Below are positions 45,501-56,501 of a stretch of 64,000 bases of DNA, piece after piece. Positions within the stretch are counted from its first letter, which is position 1; every line of letters begins with the position of its first letter. The translations under genes were made by a program, and so were the position numbers. The DNA is from Hyaloperonospora brassicae (Eukaryota; Oomycota; Peronosporomycetes; Peronosporales; Peronosporaceae). The stretch spans positions 310,001-374,000 of the forward strand of contig CANTFL010001244.1 in assembly GCA_947650285.1 (NCBI GenBank), written 5' to 3'. Under the pieces are notes generated by a model. That model saw only the letters and a program-made list of their open reading frames with translations. It was not told where the DNA came from and searched no databases.

Positions 45501-45829
45501 TCTTTTAGACCTTTGATATATAGGATCGCGCATCCGCGAGACAATAACATCATTTAGCCCGAGTTCTAAATTATTGCCTCGAGCGATAAAGGGAGGGAAC
45601 TACAATTTTGCTACATAAACCCTTAGATTCTTGGTGCTGTAAAAATAAGATAAGGTATCAAGCCATATTATGACCGAAGACCAGTTTGTGGCTGATAATC
45701 GGCAGTAGCCAATCAAATACTAGAGCTGACATCTCTGAGCGATCTGATTAGCTTCTTTAACGAATGGGTCAGTTTATCGCCGCACGCACGCCTCAAAACC
45801 AGGTTGACCACATACTGGAACAAGGCACG
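42569..45829. other. Repeat-rich stretch without intact genes
   Basis: The sequence is AT-richer than the gene island, and stops are dense in all frames. A degenerate minisatellite lies at 44308-44473. Short frames on either side of it (44100-45060) could be remains of a retroelement, but I see no domain that would show it. Confidence 0.45.
44308..44473. repeat. Degenerate 20-21-bp minisatellite
   Basis: About eight units built on GGTCCCTC followed by a variable part with GTAGACCTC-like ends, spaced alternately 20 and 21 bp. The mixed period shows it is not a coding repeat. Confidence 0.75.
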
Positions 45830-46710
45830 ATGAAGAAGAGAAAGGTCTATAGCCAAGACGATCTCGCGAAGGCTGTCCGTGCTCGAGAATGTGGTATGTC
45901 GTGGTACAACGCTCACGAGTTATTTCCCACGCCCCCCAGAAAGAACGACCCGCCGCCGCGCTACCCAACAGCGATCTGTTGTGATAATAAGAAGACCTGG
46001 ACCACTGCCCGTTCTTTGCCAAAAAACAGAAGACGACCTCCAGACATGGATCGTAGGGATGAAGCGAGAGGGTCTCCCTGTTAAGCGACAGGTGGTACTT
46101 AGCAAAGCAAACGAGGCGTAACGCGTGTTGTACCGTCCCGCGCGATTGGCTGGCATCTTGAGCGACGGATGAATCAAGCGAGTCTTTTCCGTCTCCCTAA
46201 TCTTTCACTCAAAATCAGTATAGGTGATTTCTCGCGCACGCTACCGAGTCGTGCAAGAAAAAGTCAACCAATACTGAATCAGCTAATTGAGCACGCGATA
46301 GAGCGCAAACTAATCAACGACCGTGTTTTCTAATATGGAAGAGACGAGATTTGATCAGAAATCGAAGTCAATGAAAATCATTGCTGTGCGTGGGTCGAAG
46401 AAGTTGTGGACAAAGTGCATCAACGTGATCTTCCACCTGACGCTAGTCGTCTGTGTTAATGCCTACGGATCGTGTCTACCGCCACTATTTCTACTTTCAT
46501 GCCAACGTTTGAATCGTGAAATCGTGAGTGAGTGATCCGTTGTTGTTGCTACAATTGACGTTGCTCCGAAGGCGTTCATAAACCAAGCTATCTTCGTCAA
46601 GTTGTTGTATTACTTTGCAGCAAGCGTACACAGAAGCGTCATCCCAGTCACTGATGCTCATCTAAAACAGTTGTGCAAGCCATTACAGCAAGACATAGTT
46701 GAGAAGTAGA
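45830..46710 (+). pseudogene. Pogo/Tigger-type transposase remnant
   Basis: The start MKKRKVYSQDDLAKAVRARE is a psq-type helix-turn-helix as in pogo transposases. After a frame change, EDDLQTWIVGMKREGLPVKR followed by QVVLSKANEA is the CENP-B-type DNA-binding helix. Then FNMEETRFDQKSKSMKIIAV and RGSKKLWTKCINVIFHLTLV with PPLFLLSCQRLNREIV give the first part of the DDE catalytic domain; the first catalytic acid is in NMEET (usually NMDET). FINQAIFVKLL and YFAASVHRSVIPVTDAHLKQ follow after a stop. Frameshifts, stops and loss of the later catalytic part mean it is dead. No terminal inverted repeats were found by eye. Confidence 0.8.
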
Positions 46711-49250
46711 TCGAGATGAGGATTATTCTATTTCTTCTTCCTCCAAACTCCACACAATCTTGTAGACTTTAGATGTATCTGCTTTCAATCCCTTCAAGAT
46801 CAGCCTACGTCTCTCCATGGACCGCTTCATGATCGATGAAGATGTGTCGAGCTCGACAAAGAAACATGCGATATCATATTCATCAAGCGCGTGACAAAAG
46901 GATGTGCTTGTCAAGCCAGATTATATAAAGTTTGGCCAATCTCAGCACCCAAAATGCGTGCACGAAGAAAATTGTACGACTATGGAGGTGTTAAGAACAG
47001 AAGTGCACTAAGATACCCGGTGTGGCTTGCAGTTCAAAAATAGCTCCATACGGAGGCACTCTTCCTTGCCAAGCCGTCAACAATGGAATTGAAATCGCAA
47101 CACTCAACATGATTGATCTCATCATGAATCAAGAACTGTTGCGACAGATCGAGTAATACAATTGTATTTTGTATTACATTTATAACGACCATAAATCGAC
47201 ACATTCGTGAATGATCCAGTATTTTTGCCTCTTTGCTTTGTTCCATAACTTTCGTATAGTTAGTTTTATTTGCATAATATAAATTGATGCAACGGATATC
47301 CACGGTATTCCTATTTCGTTAAGCTACTACAAAAAAACAAAATAAACAAAAAGCGAAGTCAACATTAAGTATATTAGCTAGTGTACACGAATCCCGGCCG
47401 TAAATCGGTCTCATACTTTATCCACGGTTTGTGTCGTCTTCATCAGCAATTTTGCGGTGCTGTTGTACTTAACATGGATTGAACGAGCGATCCGCTAAAG
47501 TATGATTATTTCTATGAAGACGCATTTTCCAAATTTCGTCACAATATCATCGTTCAGTTTCAAGTTGTGTCACCCTTATTAGCTTAAATCTTGCTTGTTT
47601 CTTCTCCTGGATTACAATTTTACTATAGCTCAAATAAATTATTCTAAGAGTATGGTAGTGCGTATGCTACAGGTAGCAACTAAAAGATCTTCTATCACGC
47701 TTAGCGATGTTGTATCTGGCAATGCAATTGAGTGCGCATTATTTAATTTGCTTCCTATTTGCATCTGTGATCTACAAGAGTTCTATTATATGGGTCAATT
47801 TAGCCGCGCAAGTGTAATCCCCACGGTTTCAAAAGCTTTGAGGCTAACGATGGTCGCGATAAATTGGTTGTATATCGCGAAAAATATGACAGGGATATAC
47901 ACGCACATAAAAGTTTACGCTATTTTTACATATGGGGGTTCTCGTATGGTTTGAGATGAACATGCAGTGAACGAGAATCTACAATACGTTTCTTTGCTGT
48001 ACATGGTCAACTTTGCGCATCACCAACGGTTGGTAGTTAACGAGGACTAGCAAGTCCGTCACTTACAGTACAACTTTACATGACTTTTGTAAATCATGGT
48101 TCGAGCCATATGTTTCTGCTCATAGATCACATATGCATCGCATTATCACCTCCAAGCCAAGATAAACACATTTTATGTATTACAATATATACTGCAAGTT
48201 TGTTTACGTCGATTGACGATTCCGAGGTCGCACTACGCTGACAGCGTCAATTTTGATCGCGTAAATTACACAATATGGACAATGTATCTTGCGACGTAAC
48301 ATTTAGTTCTCCGCTTCCATACGAAGAAACTGCCTATTCGTCGATTCCACGGGGGGATAAGTGAAAGCACGTAACTTCTACAGATCATATAGTTGCGATC
48401 CAAGGCGAACGAGTTTAGCTACACCTCCTAAATGAACTGCTGTGTAGTTGAACGCTTAACTAGCGAACGACACTTGTGCCTCCAATAAAACAGGCGTAAT
48501 GCGTCGACACATGTCCTCACAAATTTTGCATGCGGATGTTTGTCTAGGAAATGGCAGTGAAGAACAAATACTTCGTATGCAATTGAGTTTTGCTTACTTG
48601 CGCAAGATATTGCGCATCTTTGTCAGTCCGGTAAGTTACCATTTTGGTCTCAAAAAAGCTTGGTGCTATTGGTGCTTGTTTCCTTAGTGTTTCCTAGCAA
48701 ATACACTTAACATCTACCCACCGCACGAGCGTGTTCTGGCGTGAACGAGAATTGAGCTCCACTAATTGTAGATGATAAAACGTATTGACGCTACATCTCT
48801 GCGCTTGCTTTTTCAATAGCCCGGCACGCGTTAATGTTCAACGGCGCGTGCATTATTTGTAATGCCTTGATGGAGAAAAAAGTGACTGAATTCACACACG
48901 GACTGCTACTCAACGCCTACTGGATTCTATGCAAAATTCTTTCGAGACTTTCAATGTAGACTTCGTATCCGTCTACGTTGTCATCCTGTGATCAAAACAA
49001 TCAATGGATTGCACAACTGAGCCTCTACGGGTATGTTCGCAATCATTATATAACGTGATTGGACAACGTGCGAGAACAATAGTCGACTACCATTCTGGAG
49101 TGAGAGCCTTGAGCTACACCCCACGAGAGGACTTCTCGTTCGCGCGTTATGAATTATTGCTCCGAGGTGAGCCATTGTGTCACGTGTCTAATGTTTTTTC
49201 TTTCCCCAGGTACACTCGTTCTAGGAAAGTTCATTCCATCGGATGAGCCA
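46711..49250. other. AT-rich stretch without recognised genes
   Basis: Only short frames (up to 119 codons at 47595-47954) with no domain. Composition and stop density suggest old, decayed repeats. Confidence 0.45.
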
Positions 49251-50300
49251 CTAACACTGCCTACCGTCCATTCGGTGTTTGACAAGCGCTTCTAAAATGT
49301 GCGATTCGTCACTAGTGCCTTCATCAAAAATAAATGGTATTTCTTTCCTTACCGGTAGACTGCTAAATCGCAAAGGGTTTGGCACAAAATGTCTTAACAA
49401 AGCGATGTTGAAGCTCAGATACAACTCGCTCAGTGGGCGAAGGACAGTGATTTTGACCATGTTATGGTTGATTATTCTATTACTCTTTGAACGGTTCAAC
49501 CTGCGTCGCAACTAGCTTATAATTTGTTGTAGATTTTCCGTTATTACTATGGCGCACTTTGAGATGCCTAGCGCCAAGCATAACCACATTCCCGTCTTTA
49601 AACGCAACACTGCTGCGTTTTCTGCTTTCATACTATTTTTGAGCATTCTCAAAGTTCGCCCGTGCAAATTTCATGATCTTCTGTCTGCGAATATATTGGC
49701 GTACTCAGCCAAACCAATCTTCGTCACTACTTCACTGGAATTGCCTGCAACAGCGTTGTTGACTTTTCGACCCGTGTCAATTTCGAATGTTTATAGCTGG
49801 ATAGACTTGCCTAACAGCGTAGCGTGCGCAAACTCAATATTGCCGAAATGATATGACCTTTCACTACCATGTTACGACACCATGCATCTTATATAATTAA
49901 TATTTGGCGCTCTGTTTTACCGTCCGCTTGTGCGCGGTGCGATATCGTCATTGAAAGCATTGTATCCATGACCGTAATGAGAAATTTCCAAGAGTTAAAC
50001 GTAAATTTTGGGTCGCGATCGCCTAGATGGATTTCTATTAGACCGTGGTAACGGATTACAGCATCGAAAAACGAGATAAGAAACCTGTGGCGCATCGAAG
50101 TTGGTGTGCGTGGCAGCATATCTTTTATGCTTCGACAATTTATCCAATACAGTAATGATCGCGTCGAACCCGCTTGACACTGGAAGTTCCGCAATAAAAT
50201 ACACCAAGACAACTTCCCAAAATTCTTCTGGTATTGCTATAGGCGGGTTTGTCATTTTCTTACGTGTCCTCGCCTTTCATCGTACACATGTACCACAGCT
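49251..50300 (-). pseudogene. Old gypsy integrase and chromodomain-linker remnant
   Basis: Read right to left on the minus strand: AELPVSSGFDAIITVLDKLS, then HLGDRDPKFTFNSWKFL, SMTISHRAQADGKTERQ, a stretch with NSMKAENAAVFKRGNVVMLG, and near the end LRPLSELYLSFN and IPFIFDEGTSDESHILEALV. This is the order of integrase core, integrase C-terminus and the lead into a chromodomain in a Ty3/gypsy element. It belongs to a different family from the two copies in this window, since it is the conventional type with SDRDPKFTS and HRAQADGQTER motifs. Many stops and frame shifts; no LTRs seen. Confidence 0.75.
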
Positions 50301-50907
50301 TGTGACATAGTCGAGTACGTCTTGTTCCATGTTTGGCTAGTCAGAAAATTGTCGTGCCTTCAACTGAGTGCGACAAATTCCTGGATGTGCCGCTGTAATT
50401 TTCATCATGATGTTCTAGTAAAATACCGGTGATTAATCGATTGTCCGCTGACATGCAAAGTCGATTAATAACATGCTTTGTATTTAATTGTAATAGCCCA
50501 TTGTTTTAGCCCGCACTCCTCATAAATATTGTTCAGAGCACTCACAAATTTTTGGTCTGAGCGTAGCCGACTTTGACAATCTCTGCATCAGGGGATATAT
50601 AAAAACTTGATACCACAAACTTGATGCGCTGGACTTGATCCTACTTCTATAAGTGTTGGATTTGATGTAATCGTACGAGGTGAAGCACATCACTTATCTG
50701 TCAAAGGTCATTCACATCTAGAACGAGTTCCTGATCAAGACGTGCAAGCGAGCAAAATAATTTTTAATGAAGGCTATGACGTGTGGAAGTATCCCGAACA
50801 GCGCACTGCGGACCAAATTCATGAAGTCGATATAGTGAATCTAAGAAGGAACGTGTGGGCGGAGTGACCCCGGTAGCCGGTGGCAAAACATCGGCGACCA
50901 CGTTGGA
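50301..50907. other. Left flank of chromovirus copy 2
   Basis: About 600 bp, probably retroelement debris, with no intact frame. The last five bases before the LTR are TTGGA. Confidence 0.45.
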
Positions 50908-51304
50908 TGTAACGGGGCACACCCTTGCGTGAACTTAACGCAAGGATTTTGGGTGCCCCGACAGACGTACACGAGGCGAACGAGGAAGCGTAGGATAAGG
51001 AAAAAGTAAAACTGTTATATTAATATAATTAAGTCTTTTTGCTACTGTCTTTTTGTTTAACCTGACTTAATTATGTTAATATGACTGAGTGTATGGTGAC
51101 GTCTCGTCACCACTCATTGCGCGCGTCCTGCGGCGATTGGTGCATTGATATCATCAAGATATCGACCAATGAGCAGACCCTTTGGTCGCTCCACCAATAT
51201 CACCACGTTGGTGATATTGTTCAAAGAATATTCAGCTTAATATTCTTTATTGTCATTGTTTCTTTTAAAGTGACAATTTCCATGTAACGGGCTGCCCCGT
51301 TACA
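50908..51304 (-). repeat. Left LTR of copy 2 (3' LTR)
   Basis: 397 bp, from TGTAACGGGGCA to TGCCCCGTTACA. It holds a chain of hairpins: a nested one at 50913-50960, GATATC-based at 51147-51163, arms CAATATCACC at 51195-51204 with 51210-51219, and arms ATGTAACGGG at 51282-51291 with 51296-51305. Read on the plus strand, it lies directly upstream of the accessory gene. Confidence 0.93.
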
Positions 51305-51436
51305 TCACTACCCCTTTAACTGATAGTCGCCGTGTGACTATCGAAAATGTGGTGGCCACCCGTTGGTCACCATTGGGACAGGGAGCACTTGTTGGGTCCG
51401 CTCCATTCACTTTCCGCTTGACCTCGCATAGTTAAC

Positions 51437-53040
51437 ATGTCTATGCGAGGTGACTCAAGACCCACACAGCCCGGTGCTGTGCCAACCTCTGCGGCAGACG
51501 ATTCGTCGTCTACTGCTCTTTCTTCGCCTGCAGCAACAGGTGCTGCAGGTGCACGCGGTACTGCACCGCGTGCGCATGATGACCCCGACATTGAGGTCAT
51601 CTACTCTGGCGAGTCAGACGTGTCTGACTCGGGCAATGCTGCAGAGGCGTCTCGCCCACCGGCAACGCCTCAGTATTCGCCACGGCCACTGCCGAACGAA
51701 CGGAATCGTGAGTTGCAACACAGTCTGTTCGGCAGTGATGACGAATCGAATGATGAGTATGTTTGATCATCACCGCAATCAGCTCGTGCTCCTTCGCACG
51801 AGCGACTTGACGGTGGTGCAACCCATCGTCATACTGACAACCGTGGTACCGACAAGGGTACCACTGTACAGCGTGATGAGCTGAAGCCGTGGCGTTTGCC
51901 CGAACGGCTCATCAATAGCTTGTCTCAAGAGACAAACCAACACCATCGAATACCCTTATTCGATGCGACTGAGCTTCACGGCTTGAATCCCAGCGCGAAG
52001 AACTTTCGCGCTGAAGAAGGTTTTTATCTCGATGTCTTTCTTAGACATCGATGGTACAACAGCAACCAAAAGCGTGACAAAGCCTCGCTTTTGGCTGCGT
52101 GGAACGCGTTCGTCTAAAACGTAAAGAATTTTGGACGAGAAGGGTGGCTCAAGAAACTTGAGGCAACACGCCTCAGGTTCGAAAGCGAACTCCAACCTGT
52201 GCCAGGTACCGGTTGCACTATTTATCAAGTGAGGCCGGCATTCCATGCCTCACTTGGGGAGACCCTTGTGCGAGTTGTGCTGACAACTCGCAACGTGCAC
52301 ATAGGGATGTTGATTCCCTGAATTCGCCCTGGGGAAAGGCACACATCTCGGAGGAGATGCGTGACGCGATTGCAAACTTGCAATCCGTATACAAGCGCCA
52401 AAAGCGCGTGTTTACCGATGGGCCCGAGGACTCATCGGATGGGTCTCGTCATATTGTCGGAAGAGACCTTCAACATCCATCAACATCTGAGAGCGGGGCT
52501 CACAGCTGTTCCAAGAGGGTGGATACCCCCGCCACTGGACGAGGTAGCTCGTCCTTGATCCTGAATCGTCACGGTGATTCAAGATACGCTCCACTAGAAA
52601 GCGTTGACCACCATGAGCATCCACCAAAGGATGTGGTAGAGGAGGAAAGACCTTCTCCAGAGCCCCAGGCTCACCATCTCGACCCTTACGAGATGGATCG
52701 CGCAATCGATGAATTGCGCGATGACTTGAAGCACGAGCGCTACCGGCGCTACGCTTTGACTGATACCGTGCGGAAGAACCGCAAGGATCGCGAGGCTGAT
52801 CGGGCGAGGGATCGCGCCGATTATGCCACAGCGCAGCTTCAGGTCGAGCGGGATGTCCGCTCCCTTTACAGCGATCTGGCGACAGCTCGCGGGGAGATAT
52901 CTCGGTTGAGTTCCGAGGTATCATATCTGCGCGACCAGACGGATCGTCTGGAGCGCAAACGCAAGAACTTGATGGATGTTCTTGAACGTGGGGGCTATCG
53001 TCATCGGAAGAAGAAGGCTCGTACTGACAGTACGGCCTGA
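51437..53040 (+). pseudogene. Plus-strand accessory gene of chromovirus, copy 2
   Basis: It starts at ATG 51437. The first 110 residues are Ser/Ala/acid-rich with IEVIYSGESDVSD. After a TGA near 51764 the same frame continues with a domain containing FYLDVFLRHRWYNSNQKRD and LLAAWNAFV, then a TAA at about 52115. A deletion of about 7 bp near 52194, relative to copy 1, shifts the frame. From 52213 it is open for 275 codons to 53040, with a cysteine cluster (CLTWGDPCASCADN), a low-complexity part and a charged coiled-coil-like end: MDRAIDELRDDLKHERYRRY and later RLSSEVSYLRDQTDRLERK. From 52412 on, the opposite strand is also open and encodes the integrase tail and chromodomain. I do not recognise the protein. 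Position beside the 3' LTR suggests antisense transcription from that LTR, which is inference. Confidence 0.68.
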
Positions 53041-53644
53041 GTCGCCCCACGTAAAACATAGGATGCGTCCGCATCTTACGTGGCAATTCGAGTGTGTATG
53101 CATTGCCCTTGCGATGAAACACTCGAAATGGCCCAACGTATTTCGGCAGTAGTAAACTACTGCCGACAATAGTGACTGCATGTCCAGGTAAGTTTACCGT
53201 AGACAGTAGTACTAGGTCGTTAACCTTAAATGAAAGAACATTTGCTCTTCCATTCTTGTCTGCGTTCCGTTTCTGGCGGTCCACCACATTTGCGATGGAG
53301 TCCTGAACGAAACGGACTACCGCCTCTCGAGTCAGCAGGAAGTTCTCTGCTGACTCTTTGTTTTGTCTTTCAGTGCGCTTCGTGCGCACTGCTAAGAGAT
53401 TGTTCTCTTCATCAGCGAGGTTGTCTTCTTCCTCGCTAGAAAAATCGTTGACGATGCTGAATATACCAGCATCGTCATCATCATCCGAATCAATAATAGC
53501 GTTGTCGCTATTATTGCGGTGGTGTGCTTCATCGATGTCGACATTGTCGACATCGGCATCATACGTGACGACGTTAGCGTCGACACATGATGAGCAAGAG
53601 CCAAAATGGCTTTTGCTCGAGCGATTCCCTCCCCCCTTATCCAA
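52412..53644 (-). CDS. Integrase C-terminus, linker and chromodomain, copy 2
   Basis: This is an open frame of about 410 codons, in effect the 3' part of pol after a frame break. It contains RQKRNADKNGRANVLSFKVN and LVLLSTVNLPGHAV, then KYVGPFRVFHRKGNAYTLEL and PRKMRTHPMFYVGRLRPY, the integrase C-terminal GPF/Y module. An Arg/Ser/Pro-rich linker of about 130 residues follows. A chromodomain ends the protein: RFLVERILNHRDDSGSRTSY, LVQWRGYPPSWNSCEP and MDVEGLFRQYDETHP. In this frame the linker shows no sign of constraint between copies, whereas the chromodomain does. It overlaps the plus-strand accessory gene from 52412 to 53040. Confidence 0.85.
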   Translation of the reverse strand: MDKGGGNRSSKSHFGSCSSCVDANVVTYDADVDNVDIDEAHHRNNSDNAIIDSDDDDDAGIFSIVNDFSSEEEDNLADEENNLLAVRTKRTERQNKESAENFLLTREAVVRFVQDSIANVVDRQKRNADKNGRANVLSFKVNDLVLLSTVNLPGHAVTIVGSSLLLPKYVGPFRVFHRKGNAYTLELPRKMRTHPMFYVGRLRPYCQYEPSSSDDDSPHVQEHPSSSCVCAPDDPSGRADMIPRNSTEISPRELSPDRCKGSGHPARPEAALWHNRRDPSPDQPRDPCGSSARYQSKRSAGSARASSHRAIHRLRDPSRKGRDGEPGALEKVFPPLPHPLVDAHGGQRFLVERILNHRDDSGSRTSYLVQWRGYPPSWNSCEPRSQMLMDVEGLFRQYDETHPMSPRAHR

Positions 53645-54479
53645 GAGTCACACTCTAAAAGGGCGGGCACACGTGGATGGCGTAAGCCATTCACGTAAAA
53701 CGGTGTGTGCTGTGTGGAAGCATGCACCGAATTATTGATGGCGAATTCCACGATGGGTAGGAATTCGCTCCAACTCGGAAACGAGTGGACATATCCTCGA
53801 AGTATCTCTTCGATGACACGGTTCGCACGTTTCGTCTGACCATCTTTTTCGGATTGGTCAGAAGTGGACATCTTCAATCGTTTTTCAAGAGAACGGAACA
53901 CGGTTAGCCAAAACGCCGCAGTGAACCGAGGGTAACGGTCGGATACGAGTTCACGGGGTAACCCGTGGAGTCTAAAGACCGTGTCAAGAAAGACACGAGC
54001 ACAACCGGGTGCCGTGATGGACTCGGGCACTGCAGCAAGATGCACCATATTGCTGAACCGATCACGAACACAAGAATATAATTATTCTTGTGAGCGTCTT
54101 CGGGAAACCCGAAGACGAAGTCCATTGAAACGGACTGCCAGCACTCTGCCGGGACCGGTAGAGGCTGTAATGGTGCACGGGATGTAGGACTAGGCTTCAC
54201 CCGTTGACAAACCTCGCAAGCACCTATGTACTAGCGTACAAACTGATACTGCCGTGGCCAGTAAAAGTCACAACTTACCGTGGGGTAAGTCTTTTCTCTC
54301 CCACGATGGCCACCTGTTGGGGCATCGTGACACTCATACACGATGCGTGATCGCAATTTATTATGAGTGGGGACTACGACACGAGGCGTGTCGCCTTCAA
54401 TGGCTGTATAATAAAACAGTCCGTTACGCGTTGTGTACCGATCCGATGAGGATCGGTACAGAGCCGGTAAATCCTTCAA
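53392..54479 (-). pseudogene. Integrase core, copy 2 (frameshifted)
   Basis: The zinc-binding part at 54479-54231 has VYECHDAPTGGHRGREKTYP. The catalytic core begins at 54200 with VPAECWQSVSMDFVFGFPED, shifts near 54070, and continues in the frame 54048-53392 with MVHLAAVPESITAPGCARVF, LHGLPRELVSDRYPRF, TSDQSEKDGQTKRANRVIEE and FPSWSEFLPIVEFAINNSVH. The DDE acids (MDF, SDRYPRF and VIEEILR) are all recognisable, but a stop near 54233 and the shift near 54070 separate them. Confidence 0.85.
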
Positions 54480-54593
54480 TGATTATTTTACTGGATGGAT
54501 CCATTAGATGATCCATTAATCGCAGAAGATAAGGATCTTCTGCGTATGCCTTTCGCACGTCGTCAAGCTTACTTGACGACGGAACACTGACTC

Positions 54594-55837
54594 TCAGTGT
54601 CGCAACAGTGGGCTTATCCTCACTGTTGGATTGTGCGTCCGGCTCGAAATCTTCCGGCGAGAGAGCGCATCAGCGACGACGTTTAGTCGTCCTGGTTTAT
54701 ACTCTACGGAGAAGTTATACTCCGCGAAGTAAGACAGCCACCTCGCCATTCTCTGCGAGAGGTGTGGGCTGTTTACGGCCGTGCGTAGTGACGCATGGTC
54801 CGTATAGACAACAAACGATCTATCTCCGAGGAGATAGACGCGAAACTTAGTCAGTGCGTACTTCATGGTAAGGAGTTCCGTGTCATTCACTGGGTAATTG
54901 CGCTTAGCTGCTTGCAGCTGACGCGACTGATAACAGATGACGCGCTCCGCGCCATCTGCATCAAATTGCATTAACGCACAGCCGATCGAAAAATCGCTGG
55001 CGTCACAGACCACATGAAATGGTCTGTACTGATCTGCAATCGCCAATATCGGCGACTGTATCAAGCTCCGCTTGATACCCTCAAAGAAACGCTGGCACTC
55101 AGCGTTCCATTATCACTTGACATTTTTCTTGAGCAAACGAGAATGATGAACAGTCATCTCGGCTTAGTTGCGCGAGTACTTGTGCAAGTACGCCGATAGT
55201 CCAAGGAACTTCCTTAGTCCCTTGACATCGACTGGCACTGGCCAGTCGGTGATCGCCTTGATCTTTTCGGGATTAGGGCGTACGCCGTGTTTACCCACAA
55301 TGCACCCAAGAAGTGGTATTTCGCTAGCGCGAATATACACTTCTTGAGGTTTGCGTAAAACTTATGCGCAAGCATAAGTTGAAGAACCTCACGAAAGTGA
55401 GTTCTATGAAATTCAACGTCCGTCTTTCCGTCCGTAGCCCGGCTATGGACGAACACATCGTCGAAGTAACTCGGTGCGAAGTCTCGCACCGGTCTCAACA
55501 GATCTGTGACACATCTGTTGAAGGTAGCAGGGGCATTGCTCAGCCCCTGTGGCATCACTAGCCACTCCCACAGCATCCCGCTGAGGGTACTCACTACCGT
55601 GAACGGTATGTCCCGTTCACGCATGAGGATCTGACAGAGCCCATCCATCACATCCATGGACGAATAGATGGTACTCTTTGACATACCATCTATGATTACG
55701 TCCTTCCTCGGTATCGGCGTCTGAGCCGGTACCGTTGCAGCATTCAACTTGTTGAATGCGTGCACTATCCGCCACCCTCCTGTGGCCTTTCGCTCACAGA
55801 AGGTCGGAGAGCTGTGATGGGATGTTGATTCTACCAC
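54594..55837 (-). pseudogene. Reverse transcriptase and RNase H, copy 2
   Basis: RT at 55837-55214 has HHSSPTFCERKATGGWRIVH, MDVMDGLCQILMRERD, MPQGLSNAPATFNR and the catalytic APSYFDDVFVHSR. A one-base change near 55325 shifts the frame at the FLGALWV part. RNase H at 55064-54594 has FHVVCDASDFSIGCALMQFD, NYPVNDTELLTMKYALTKF, FVVYTDHASL and EYKPGRLNVVADALSRR. RT and RNase H together would make cDNA from element RNA. Between them, 55213-55065 reads in several frames. Confidence 0.87.
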
Positions 55838-55903
55838 ATGGTCCGCTGCTAAGCGATCGACAAAGAACTTGTCAATCGCTAATACTTGTTCACGAGGCAG
55901 TGG

Positions 55904-56501
55904 TCACTGCTTCATGACACAGTAATTCGAGCCCAGTTTGAGCTCGATCTCGTGTCGAGTGCCTTTGTCCTTAGGCAACTCGCAAGGTACGGATTCAGGG
56001 AGCACATCCCTGAATTTGATCAAATCCTTATACAAGGGATTTGACAGAAGTGACTCCCAGAATTGAGATGTGTATCGCTCAATCCGAGTCCCCTCATCAA
56101 GGACACTTTCGTCCATCTATGAGCTACTTAAAAAACCGTTCTTTCTCAGCAAATACTGTTGCCGACCGAATATCGGTCACATACTCATCCTCTGTGACGA
56201 GTATGCAGATCTGCTTGACTTTGCCACTACTCAGATCACGCAAGAACCGCTTCGGTTCTAGCGTTGGCAACTGAGTTATCTCCGAAGTCAACTTCGGAGG
56301 CACAATCAGATCAAGCGTATAAGCGCATACGCTTGATCCGTCATTAACCAAGACGTTCAACGTCTCGGTTACTTCCTGGTAACTCCGTTCCACAGGTTGC
56401 TGAAGGCCTAATCCTTCAGCAAGTGAATCTTGAGGAATTCCTTCCTCAAGTACGTGGGGAATTATTCCCTCGACGTCTTCTGACTGTGGGTGTGCAACCA
56501 C
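55904..56501 (-). pseudogene. Protease-to-RT spacer region, copy 2
   Basis: Two fragments, 56501-56124 (with TLDLIVPPKLTSEITQLP and KQICILVTEDEYVTDIRSA) and 56116-55904 (RYTSQFWESLLSNPLYKDLI, VPCELPKDKGTRHEIELKLG). The second is the usual lead-in to gypsy RT (P-DKGTRHEI-L). They are separated by a frame break near 56120, and a stop follows KQ at 55904. Confidence 0.7.
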
